Below the pieces are notes generated by a model. That model was not told the DNA's origin. It was given only the letters and a program-made list of their open reading frames with translations, and made no database searches. The position numbers were made by a program, and so were the translations under genes. A stretch of DNA of 64,000 nucleotides from Typha latifolia (lineage: Eukaryota > Streptophyta > Magnoliopsida > Poales > Typhaceae): NCBI GenBank assembly GCA_019914945.1, contig CM034112.1:829001-893000 (forward strand), given 5' to 3'. The stretch's first letter is position 1. Every line of letters starts with the position of its first letter. Below, piece by piece: positions 46,652 through 58,900 of this stretch.

Positions 46652-48149
46652 GGAAGATGAAGTTAGGAGTAGGGTTAGAGTTGGTGATAAAGGTGCACGT
46701 CTTTAAGCTTTGTGATCATAGAAGTGGAGAAATGAGGGAGATAGCTATTGTCCATGTTAGGAGAACACGGTTTTGACGTAATGCTGGCTAAGGAGATAGC
46801 TGTGTATTCACTAGAGTCCATTTATTAGAGTTCTCTACAACCAGCCCCCAGTTCTGAATCAATTTAGGTCGATCTCATTCACACTAAATCAATGTACTAC
46901 TACTCTACGACAAACAGAAGGCCACAGGGACGAATCCTCGAGGGCAAGCCTTGGCCCATGCCTGAGCCCAACCAGCTGATTAGTGGACCATCCTAATTGA
47001 CAAATTGCAAGGAGGAAACAGTGGATCTTTATGGCATGCAGTTCTCTTTAGTTGCCACAGATTTTGATGCATAATTAGTGTAAAGTTATTTGTGATTAAC
47101 CCCTATATTTTTTGCATATAACTTTAACTCTTAAACCTAAGAATCTAGGAATCAAGCTATGAAAAGTACCTCTAAAGACACTTTCTAGCAGAACCCACAC
47201 ACTAATCAAATTTACTAAGATATTTTTGAGGATTTTTTTTTTAAATCCTCAAAATAATAGTAGTCTTACTTGAGAATTCTTTATGGCTGTTATGTTTCAG
47301 AATCTAATCAGTATAAATCTCTTTGATTTTTTTTTTAAATTCTTTTTGTTATTAAGAGCTAGGATTTATTACACTTTTTAAGAATCATAGCTTTAGAAGT
47401 ATCAAAAATCAATCGAGAATACATCCCAACTCAGAACGAGGAGAAACATTCACTCCATAAAGGCATAAAAGATTACTAGCCCTATCTGGATGGGCTGCCC
47501 AAAAGTAACACAGCCCTTTCACCATGCAAGTTTCTTGTAACTCTCTCTGATTAGGTACCATAATGCAAATCTTAAATATTTCACAAAGTGTCAAACTAGG
47601 TGACAGAGTATACACAAGATCCACAGGGATGTGCACGGCAATGAAGAGATTGGACTTCTCCCTCTTCACTGCCTCGAGCTCTTATTGGCTTCAGCAACAG
47701 TAAAGATATGCCTCGTGTCTATCAGTAAACAAGACGACATCTTAAAAAGTCAAACGATAAACATTATTAGCTTGACCCCAGATCCTATTGCTATTAAAAC
47801 TTTGGAGTAAAAATACAATTCGCGCATACGTGGAACGGCATCCATCGTTCGTGGCACCAAACTTCTTCTTCTTTTTTTGAATTAAAAGTAAAAAAGAAAA
47901 ATCAAAATAAAAGAGAAAATATTTATATTCGGGTCCATATTTAATTTTGGGAAAACGGCGTTAAAGAGTACCACGTGGCCTTCGTGCTGTTTGTTACCAA
48001 CTTCATCACTCGTTCCAGTTTTCGTGGCACCGAAACCAACCGGAAATCCCAAAGCCCAACCAACTACAATCTACGAGCTTTTATTTAATCAGTGGCGAGG
48101 AAATTACCTCAGAAAGGAGATAAGAGAGAGAGGGGGAGAGGAACGAAGG
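46652..48149. other. Intergenic; MATE promoter region with G-box
   Basis: Between divergent zinc-finger (minus) and MATE (plus) genes. No other gene was recognised; the frame at 47409-47669 (minus) has no known domain. A G-box CCACGTGG at 47971-47978 lies about 170 bp before the MATE ATG and may belong to its promoter. The MATE frame is open upstream to an ATG at 47991, but that extension has no family similarity. Confidence 0.45.
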
Positions 48150-48445
48150 ATGGGAACGGTGGTATCTCCTCTCCTCGACAATGGCGGGCGCACGGTGGCG
48201 GCGGAGGAGGCGGACGGATATGATGAGAAGGAGGTGCGCACGGTGGGCGACGCGTGGGGGGTGTTCGTGGAGGAGTCGAAGCGGCTCTGGGTGATCGCTG
48301 CGCCCATCGCGTTCAATATCATATGCCTCTACGGGAACAATTCTTTGACCCAGATCTTCGTCGGCCACGTCGGCAACCTGGAGCTCTCCGCCGTCTCTAT
48401 TGCCCTCTCCGTCGTCTCCAACTTCTCCTTCGGCTTCCTCGTGAG

Positions 48446-48481
<36 letters not shown>

Positions 48482-51367
48482 AAATTTGCTTTTCTCTCTC
48501 TAGAATCTTGTCCCCGTCCTTAGCCGGGGAAGGAGGACGTGGACTACGTGGCATGTTGTTGATTCGTGAAGGGCAGAGGCGCAGAGTGGGTGAGAAGCAT
48601 TCCGGAGGTGTGGCTGGGTTTAGGGAAATTTGCATTTAACACCTTAAAACTTTTCAGGACCTTTTTCATTTTCACACCTATTTATCTGTTAGGGTGTTTC
48701 CATGGGGGGACTATTATAAACAGTAAAAGGACGGGGTGTAAAATGAAATTAACAAGAATCTTTCCAAATTTCGCAGAAAACTCGGGCGTCACAACTAACA
48801 AGTAAAAAGTGGTCTATTATTTTTGTTTGTCAGGTTGTTGCCATGGCGATGTCACACTCCGGGTTCTTTTCTCGGTACCAATCAATATCACTCGCTAGCG
48901 AATAATAAATTATCGGGTACTATGATATTTTATATGTCTAGGGGTGAAAATGTAATGTGACAGGGATTTTCTTCTTCAGACTCTTTTAGAATTAGATAGT
49001 TTTTGATCTATTTTAAGCAATTTATACAATAGCAAAAAATAGTCTTTTTGAAATTTAAATTTAAATTTAGTTTTGATCGCTGTTAGTCTGTGATAAAAGA
49101 TTTTTAGCCTGCAATATGTAGCTAAGCAGCACTTCCCATTCTGTTTTCATGGATGTATAGTTTGGCATGGGGAGTGCACTTGAGACACTCTGTGGACAAG
49201 CATTTGGAGCCGGTCAGGTCGCCATGCTTGGTGTCTACATGCAACGTTCATGGATCATCCTCATCGTCTCCGGATTCTTTCTCTGTCCACTCTTTGTATT
49301 TGCCACCCCTGTCTTGAGGCTTTTAGGCCAAGAAGAAGCCATCGCCGTCGAAGCCGGCAAATTCACCATTAGCATCATTCCCCAGATATTTGCATCGGCT
49401 ATCAATTTCCCTACTCAGAAGTTTCTCCAGGCGCAGAGCAAGGTTACTGTTATTGCTTGGATTGCCTTCGTGGCGCTCATAGTTCATGCCATCCTCTCGG
49501 CCCTCTTCATCTTTGTCTTCAACTGGGGATTGGCCGGCGCGGCTGTGGCCTTCAACATCTCGGCGTGGTTGGTGGCTTTGTCTCAGGTGGTTTATGTCAT
49601 CGGCTGGTGCAAGGATGGGTGGACAGGGCTGTCTTGGTCTGCGTTCAACGAGCTCTGGCCATTCGTTAGGTTGTCGTTCGCTTCGGCTGTGATGCTTTGC
49701 CTTGAGATCTGGTACATGATGATCCTCGTCGTGCTCACCGGTCACCTCGACAATGCGGAGATCGCCATCGACTCCATTTCGATCTGGTGAGCTCTCAGTC
49801 TCAGCGATGACTCGCCTCGCCGTTCTAATTGATGCATTTGTACTAACATTCATGCTTTTGTTTCAGCATGAACATAAATGGTTGGGAAGCTATGCTTTTT
49901 ATTGGATTAAATGCTGCTGTAAGGTACATGAACAAGCAATCACTTTATTTTCTTCGTCATCTACATGTTACCTATCTTAATCCGCTGCTGTTCTTAGTGT
50001 TCGGGTCTCCAATGAGCTAGGATCAGGTCGGCCCAGGGCGACCAAGTACGCTGTCATGGTGGTGGTTGTCCAGTCGCTGGCATTGGGGCTCCTCGCCATG
50101 GCAATTATATTAGTATCTCGCAACCATTTCGCTGTTATATTTACTGGTGACAAGGAGCTTCAACGTGCAGTTGCTAAAATTGCATACCTTCTCGCTGTGA
50201 CTATGGTGCTCAATAGCGTTCAGCCTGTGATTTCAGGTATTCTTCAGAGTTTTCTTCTATTGATTCACAAGAAGAATATATATATATTAGCATTTTACTT
50301 CGTTTCAAAGCTAACTACGTTTCTCATCTTTACTCAATCTATTATGTGAATCAGGAGTGGCTGTTGGTGGTGGATGGCAAGGTCTGGTAGCATATATTAA
50401 CTTAGGCTGCTATTATATTTTTGGTCTTCCTCTGGGATTCTTTTTGGGCTCTTTCTTCAAATTGGGAGTGCAGGTAATTTCATCTTCTAATAAAAGCCTT
50501 GTAATTAGAATTTTTGACTCGGTGTTCCTTGTTAATAAAACATTTTGTATTCTGAGAACTGCAAGGGTAGGGTCTGATGAAGTATCTGCAAGCTTCAGGC
50601 AGAGCAGGATTGCTTCAGCTAATAAGATCGAAAAACAAAAAATACAACTTAACTTGTAGTTCTTTTTCAATGAAACACAAACAAGGTTGTTGTAAGAGAA
50701 TCCAAATTTTGCATAAGAAATCTCATTTGTTTGTAGAGTTGCATAAACATAAACGGTAGGAATTGTCTCCCCTCAATAAGGCATAATGGCAATTAGACAG
50801 AATATTCAGAACTGACAAGAGTTATGAGACCTATAACTTATGCTAAATTGTGTTGTTATCTTACATTATTATTCTCATAAGCTTTTCTAACAGATTGTTA
50901 CATTGATCTCAGGGAATTTGGGCTGGCATGCTTTGCGGAACGGCATTGCAAACATTGATTCTACTTTATATAGTCTGGAAAACTAACTGGAAAGCCGAGG
51001 TAAAATAGCTACTCTATCCTATATTAGTCACTCAGAAATTGGAATCTTGAAAACAATAAGCTAACAAAAGACTTCCTATAAGAATTAAAATCACAGTATT
51101 TCTAAAACTTTAGCATTGTATCGGAGAATGTATAATGAAAAATGTGAACCAAGGTTATCATATATTTTGTATTACTAAATATATTTTTTAGCAGTGCTTA
51201 CAAAGCTTTCACCATTAAGAATGGTGACATTTTGCAACTAATGCTCTGAATCAAAGGACCTTGATAGTTTAACTACTTACTAAACTTCACAGGCTGTTCA
51301 AGCTTCTGAACGCGTGCGGTTGTGGGGTGGACAAGTTGACTCCAAGCTTCCAGAAGAATCAACTTAG
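48150..51367 (+). CDS. MATE/DTX efflux transporter, DTX33-35 (FFT) type
   Basis: A 497-aa proton-coupled multidrug and toxic-compound extrusion transporter, expected at the tonoplast or plasma membrane; relatives move flavonoids and other metabolites. Seven exons: 48150-48440, 49161-49786, 49867-49923, 49998-50236, 50355-50473, 50913-50999 and 51293-51367 (1494 nt, all junctions in frame). Conserved segments are LWVIAAPIAFNIICLYG (helix 1), FGMGSALETLCGQAFGAGQ, QRSWIILIVSGFF, LVALSQVVYVIGWC, SICMNINGWEAMLFIGLNAA, VRVSNELGSGRPRATKYAV and GVAVGGGWQGLVAYINLGC, giving the usual 12 membrane spans. The close match to Arabidopsis DTX35 over its length places it in that clade; the substrate is not deducible. 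A (TC)15 tract lies ten bases after the first donor. Confidence 0.93.
48451..48480. repeat. (TC)15 microsatellite at the start of MATE intron 1
   Basis: Fifteen TC units begin ten bases after the exon 1 boundary (donor GTGAGC at 48441). Position so close to a 5' splice site is notable. Confidence 0.95.
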
Positions 51368-52963
51368 CTCAGAAGCAGATTTTTCTATTATCAATTCTAT
51401 TTATTATGATTTTGAAAATAATTGGGTAGTTCTCCTTTCTGCATACGATGTCAATTGCTCCTTAGTTATAATTTTCTTTAGCTCATAGTTGGACAAGTTT
51501 AAGACTAAATGGTGAAATGTGGAGCTGGTGGGTGATAATGTTATCTCAAGCCATGGCTACTTTGGTTTCAAGATTTTCTTATGACTGCTCGAAAATATTT
51601 TCTTCTTATCCTCCACTCCTAATTGTGCAAAAACTAACTTGAAACAGAATTATTATATGTTCTAAGAAATTGATGCTTAACCGCAGTAAACGTATAACAT
51701 AAGGTGTGAAATGGAAAAAAAAAAATCTCTGACAAAGTCAAGGGATAATTACATCTGGACCCTTTAATTATTGCAGAATTTTATACAGATATTCTCAGTT
51801 TTTTTTTTTTGTGTTAATTGTTCATTTAATTTCTGTATGAGAAACTTTGAGAGTAAAGTAAATATTTGATATTTTCTATGAACACCGAGAGACGAGAGAT
51901 ATATTTATTTAGTAGTTGAGGAGGAATTAGTGCCAAACAATAAATTTTTTCATGAGAAAAATTAAGAGTAAAATAAGCATGTGATATTTTTCTATGAACA
52001 TCGTCGAGAGCTAAAAATTATTATAAATTGAGCAGAAGTTAAAGTGTCGAAAAAATAAGAAAAGGAGATTTATGTGAAATTAGCTAATAGATGCTAGCTC
52101 ATTAAGAATCATTTTACTTTTCTTCTAGAGAAAAGTAATAGATAAAAGAATTATTTAAAATTTTCTGTTAACATCATCAATGAATAAAAAGTTTTCTATA
52201 GTTTAGAAAATTAATGGATAAAATGTTTTCTATAGTTTAGATGGTTAATACGAAAAAAATATGACATGATGCGTATGGATATAGGAGTCTTAATATAATT
52301 ATTCCCAAGGTTTTCTTTTAGAAAAATTATTCCTAACTATTACTCCAGAACAATCCGTCAAGAAGTCCTAAACTGTAAACTGTCAGCATGTGAAGAATAA
52401 AAATAGACACACAAAAACGAAAAACAAAAACAAAAACAAAAAATATAAGCCCTACTTGGAACGACTGCATTACCAGACATACAGCTGCAGAATTTCTGTT
52501 TGTCAATGTGGTGAAAAGATCAAAAGATGTAGACACTGCCAAAGGAAATTGAATTTCATGATTGGTACAATCTCATGTTGCAGATCCACGGTAGGTATCC
52601 ACCCCCTCTATTTTTCTGTTCAAAGCTACAAAATTCACAAATGTAACAAATTGTATGGAAGCTTCATGATCACTAATTGGTGGATGGAACCCAAATTATA
52701 ACAATTGTATGGAAGCTTCTCTTTCTTTAAAAATTAATGCAGAAACAATTTCCTTCCCTCATTTCTTAAATTCATATCACATCACAACCACCACCGCTCC
52801 TCACATCCCCTGAGCCTGAGGGCAGAGAGAGATGATTTCAAGGATAAGACAGCGCATTGGGGCGGATGAGGTAAGCGGAATTTCCACCGGTACAACCTAA
52901 GGGCCAGCAGGCCGAGCTTTTAACAGTAGAGAATATTTAGACAACATATATATACACTGTAAA
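51368..52963. other. Intergenic between convergent MATE and BRM genes
   Basis: Contains the 3' flanks of both genes, AT-rich, with A-rich simple sequence (AACAAA-type repeats) at about 52410-52445. The frames across that tract (52390-52701, plus) are low-complexity and not supported as a gene. Confidence 0.45.
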
Positions 52964-55900
52964 TCACATATGGCTTGGCCTCCTTTTACCAGCATCTGTC
53001 CTCATCCTCTTTACAGGCTTGGCCCATTGCACATCTCCTATGCCCGGGGACGCACTACCCCCACCCTCTGGCTGTTGCACCAGCTTATGTGCCCAACCGA
53101 CTGGATTTGTTGCCGGTTGAGCTGTATGAGGATCTCTCTGAAATGGAGCCCTGACACTTCTACTCATGCTGTGTGGGGAGGACACAGGTCCCATTCTCCC
53201 AGGATTAGGAGAGAGCGGTCCAACTCGACCTGAACTAGAGGGAGATCCAGGACCAGCCCTCTGCTTCACTGCAGACTTTTCCCTGTCTTTCCTCTTCTTC
53301 TTGCAGATAACCAGATCACCTGGGTGAGACAATAGAGGTGTGCAATCAGAAACCTGCTCTCTCCCACTTCCACTGGCAGGCCTGGGTTCCCTTTGAAGCT
53401 TCGAAGGAAACCCGCGGTTCTTCCCTTCATCGATCGATGTAGACCCACGAGATAAGTTCTTGGTAGGCCCAGTTTCTTGCTCTGCCTCACTGATTGGTGT
53501 ACGGTGCTTGCTTTGGCTGCCAGGAGCCTGCTTCGGAGATGGAGCAGCAGAAGCAGATCCTAGAGGGCTCGAAAAGGACACAGCATTCCTTGATTCTCGG
53601 AAATCAGAATCTGGAAAAGCGATCTTCATGATATCAAAGAATACGTCTTGAAGCTTCCCTGCTTCCTGCCGCACCTGCAGAAGATTAAAAATTTAAGACA
53701 AGTTAAAAAGAATTTATAATACACCAATGTCTGTATGTCAACTTGTAGCATACTAGCAAATTGTGTTATTGTTTTTTGTAGATTGCTCTGTTGCTGTGAT
53801 ACAAAAAGCATTAGTCAACATGGCATTCCCACCTTGGCTTGAGATGGAACGGATAGTTGGCATGTGTCCTGCTGATTCAGTGTGCCATTAACACAGGATA
53901 GTCTTGACAGACCAAAAAAATAAAGCAATCTATGAACCTTTCTATGGCTTCATACTAGGTTCTAGAGACCACATTAAAGTCTTTCAACACAAGATATTAG
54001 TATAGCATATGTTATTCAGTTATCATCTCATGATTTTCCCTAATATTTCTTGGATCTTCTAAGTTGGGGTAACTAGGGGAAGAGCAAAGTTTCCCTTTGA
54101 TTTTCTAAAATTTAAAATATATTTTATATAGATCAAGCATCAAAATGCAAAGAGATCAAGAGAATGAAAGAAACTTGAAATTAGATTTGTTTAAAATAAG
54201 ATAAGCGCAATTCCTAATGGCATGCATAAATATGGGTAGCTATGAGTGAGTAACAAGATACTCCCCTATATCTGTGCCGATAATTAACTGGCAAGATGTG
54301 CATCACCTGTGCCAACCCGCACAGTGATCCATGAAACTACAGTAGTCACAAAAATAATCTCTTTATCAGAAAAGCTATTGCTTTTGATAATTTTCACAAG
54401 CATAATTGGCTTACAATCAAAGTACAACCACCAAAATGCACAAATCTGTGTTAGGTGCCTATTTTCTTGAATCTGAGAATGTTCCCAATGGATACACATG
54501 ATATTACTCCTTACATCTAGAAGCGATCATCGGGCAATGCGGGTTCAGGCTGCGCTTTTCGTGTCGATCAAGCTTAAGTATTTGTTTACCCCTCGGCACA
54601 CCAATCAATAAGGTCGAGCTATGCTAGAATACTATAACCCGTTATTGCCCACTAGGCCATGAGATATTGGGTTGAGCATAACAGGCCAAGCGTAGTGGGT
54701 CTCCATGAAAATATTTTAGTTAGTTCTCATAGAAACATACTTATATAGTGGTATCTAATTTAATAAATATCTAATCTAAGACCACAAAACCAAATGAATA
54801 TGCGAGCGTAACAAGCCGGCCGGTGCAGCTAGTTGGGCTTTCAGGTCAGGTCGGGCCAGGTGGGCAAAGGCATAGCCCCCACCCATTACCATCTTGAGCT
54901 CGGGTACGGCCGAGCAGGGTTTGGCCGAGTTTGGGCAGTTCAGGCCCAATGATCAGCTCTACTTACATCTATGGCAAAATAAATCCTCAATATGAATAAA
55001 TTACAATTCTACGTCAATGAGAACCACTTATGCAGTATTACAGAATTATACTTAAACTTGTATAACGATCTGACAGAAAGAATCACAAAGTAGTTCTAGA
55101 CAAAGTTCAGAATTTCAATCTTAAGTATAGATGGTAAATTGAAGGGAACTTGCTAGGAGGAGAATATAGAAAGAATGATGTACATACCTCAGAAGAGTAG
55201 TTGCAATATCTAACTACATTTTTCAACATCAACTGCACATCGGATATAAAGTTAGTCACACCATTATACTCCAAACCATCCACTCGCTGCTCAATCTTCT
55301 GTAGGTCCAGGGGGCTGCTAGTGGAAGCCACGAGACTGGAATTCTCATTCCTCCTCCACCATTCAGACAACATGGGTACAAGTTGATGGCCATCTTTATC
55401 AATCCTTCTCCGCAGCTTGCTAATTACATTCTTGCACTACAGTTGATATGAGCACGCAATAGGACACATGTAAGGCAGTTCCAATACAGTCAAGCTATAC
55501 CATAGTAGCAAAAAGCCAAAAACTATAACAACAAAGGTTGAAAGCAGATAGTCTTTCTTTTGTGGGATATTTCCCTCCATTGTTGGAATATTACCATGAA
55601 GAATGATGTTCACAAGCTTCAGCCAACGAACTTTTAAGCGCAAGAAAGATACAGAAAAGGGAATAAAGTATGAAGAGATTTACTCATACATACTCAGTTC
55701 TGTGTTTGTGCATTGAAGATCCCTTAATAACCATTATGGTGTTATGTAGTTTCTCATTTACTCTAGCCAAGACACTTCTCATCTTCACTCTTCCCAAACT
55801 GACTTTCGCCTGAATTAGATAATTTCTCCTTACTGGAAATATTGATTACTCTGGACATGTCAAAACAATCTTAAATAATTTTCTTATCCTCAATTTGCGC

Positions 55901-58900
55901 TTGACCTAACTCGAACTTGTCACATACATAGTCATCTAAGTCAAACATATCCATAATCATTATAATAACAACTGCACTGGATAGAGGACAATCCCTCTGT
56001 TTATTTACTTCGAAGGCCGAGAATTGCACATAATTAACATATATGAACCATTAACTAATGTCCATGAGGAAGGCAAATTTCCATTTTTACTGTATCAACT
56101 ATCAACTATCAACTTAGTTTTTTGGGGTTAAAAGGAAAACTTGGTTAGATTTCCTTATTCTCTCTCATACATATAGGCAGAGAGAGGGACAGAGGGGATC
56201 TCAAAGATGTGAATTAACTATAGGATCAGTATGATTCGATGTTAAGGCTTCAAGCTTTTTGCAATGGATGTTCTACAACAAATCCAATATAAAAATGTAA
56301 ATGTTCCCCAGGCTATAAAAGTAGGGATAAAGTTGCCAAAGCCAATCCACAGCCAACCAAAAATATGGGACATCATGCATCACTTAATGTTATGGATTGC
56401 AATAAAAACCGAAAGCTTTAGCTAGAGAAGAAATCATGCATGAAGTTGGCAGCTTGTCCTTAAGTAGGCAACTTTTAGTGGAATAATCATTAAGTCCCCC
56501 CAGTGCAACAGATAGTAGAAAACTGTTTCTATTGAATATAGAAAAAGAATCCACACAAGACAGGAGTGAAATGTTGTTTACCTTCCTTTGCATACTGTCA
56601 GACATCTTTTTGCCAATGAGACTTGGACCAGCAGAACCGACGACCTTGTTGCTCCAACTTCCCTTAGAACAGTCAGTAGAATCCTCCGGAGGCCCAGCAA
56701 AGTAGCTCAACCTGCCGGACTTCTGCATTACAACTGGTGAAGTCTTCCTTGAAGGCAAATTAGGTATCGGTTTTCTAGAAGAATTACTAGTATATTGCCT
56801 TCCAGAAAGAGGCTCTTTGAATGCCTCAACTTCCTGGTCAGACCTCAATGGCATATCAAATTCATTGTCCGTCGGCAAGGGTAGCTGAGAACCGCGTTGG
56901 TTAAAGGCCCTATCTCCACTGGATTTCTCATGGAGTCTTTCCGTTGTATATCGTGAACGAAATCGGATACTACGTTTACGCTTTATTTTTGGCTGAAGAA
57001 CTTGTTCATCCTCACCATCATCACGGTCATGGTTCCAACTTACTGACTGCTGCAGATCCATGTGCGAGTCACCTGATAACGCAATTTCTCCTTCCTCTAG
57101 TTCATCTGGCTGCATATTTTCAGGGAAAGGAAATAAGAAGATTTCGTACCTTGTGATGCAAAATTGCAAAATATAAAATACTCATTGGAAGGACAAGATA
57201 TAAACGATGGAGAAGTTAGATACATACAGTTCTTTTTGAAAGAGGATCTGGTCTGGCATCTAAAGCAGAAAGAGATCCAAATTTTTGTGAAGACATTGAA
57301 GGAGTAACAGGCTGTGGTATTCTTCGACTTCCAGAGGAAGATCCACTTGAACCAGCATCTTCAAACCTATGAATAGTTCTGATGCCTTCCATTGCTTGGG
57401 AAAATTCATAACCACCACCATTATTAATCAGCACCTCCTCTTCTAATTGATCCTTGTTATTTGGTAGCAAAGCAACAGTATCATTATATTCTTCATCCTC
57501 AAATTCTCCTATTTCTCCCTCTTCTTCGAGCAAAGAAGATGCATTTCTTTCATCTATGTCAGCATCAGAATCATCAAAGTCGTCATCATCCACCTCCCTG
57601 TAATTCAAGTAACTTTTGGAAGTTGAAGAACCTTTTGGGCGTCCCCTTCTTCTCTCAGTTTTACTAGTAGACGGACCTGAGAAAAGGTCACCAGATTCTA
57701 ATTCATGGTTGCTAGACAAAATGTTTTTTGAAGGCTTTTTAGATAGTTTATTAACAATAGAATCTACTTCTCTAGAACTAGCACGTAGCCACTTTGGCAC
57801 TTGATGATGTTTCACCATATCTCCAGTCCAATCAAAATCTTCGTCCATTTGGTCAAACAGCTCAATTTCTTCTTCACTGCGAGCAATCATGCGATTTACC
57901 TGCTGAAGTGAAGGAACATCATGGACAGTTTCCTGGTATCTCTCTTCATCATGTAGTAGTGTCTCCAAAGTCATCCGTCTTTCTTCATGTGTTGTTCGTT
58001 GATCAAACCGGCCAGCATTAATGACCTCATCAGCCATATCAATCTTATATTGTTGAATGTTGTTACGGATAAGGCTTTCAATGGATCCCATATATCGATC
58101 TCTACCAGCAAGATCCTCTTCTAAATCTCCTGAACCTCCATTCCTTAACTCATCCTCTTTCTGATAGCTTGAGATTTTGTCGACAACAGCTTCCATGTAT
58201 ATGACTTTCACCTCCCTCTTCTGTCCAATACGATGAGCCCTGGCAACTGCCTGCTCCTCATTTTGTGGATTAGGATCAGGGTCATAAATCACAACAGTAT
58301 CTGCACTCTGTAGATTCAGACCTCTTCCTGCAGCACGGATACTGAGCAAGAAGATAAAACAATCAGAATCAGGGCTGTTGAAGTCTACGATTGCCGATTC
58401 ACGATCTTCTAGAGTAGTAGTCCCGTCAATTCTTCTGTAGACAAGCCGCCGCCATTGTAAGTATTCCTCTAGAATATCAAGAAGTTTTGTCATAGTACTA
58501 AAAAGAAGAACGCGATGACCAGCTCTCTGAAGTTTTATGAGAATCCTATCAAGAATCCAGAGTTTTCCGCAAGATTTGACAACAAAGTCCTTCGAATAAT
58601 CGTTGAAATAGGGGTAGTTGAGTAAAGGATGATTGCATGCTTTCCTCAGCTCCATACATTTATTATTAAGATTCTTAAACATCTTAACCTGGTACATCGG
58701 ATTTTTCTGAACCCTGCGCAGCTCATCGTCAGGATCAACCCTAATGGTACCAGTGGATTTTATCCAATCATATATAGCACCCTGAATAGCTGACATTCTA
58801 CATCTCAGAACAATTGAGACCTACAATCAAGTGCCATATAAATATCATTGCCTATCAAAAGGGAAAAGAAGGCAATACACATGAAACAAAGAAACTTATA

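Noticed and set aside
47991..48149. 53-residue N-terminal extension of the MATE protein
   Set aside because: It is open but has no family similarity. MATE relatives start with a short hydrophilic N-terminus like the one at 48150.
52390..52701. 103-codon plus-strand ORF
   Set aside because: Its first third is Lys/Asn from an AACAAA-type simple repeat; the rest has no known similarity.
57461..58021. Plus-strand ORFs inside BRM exon 57228-58820
   Set aside because: Antisense to a highly conserved SNF2 ATPase coding exon.
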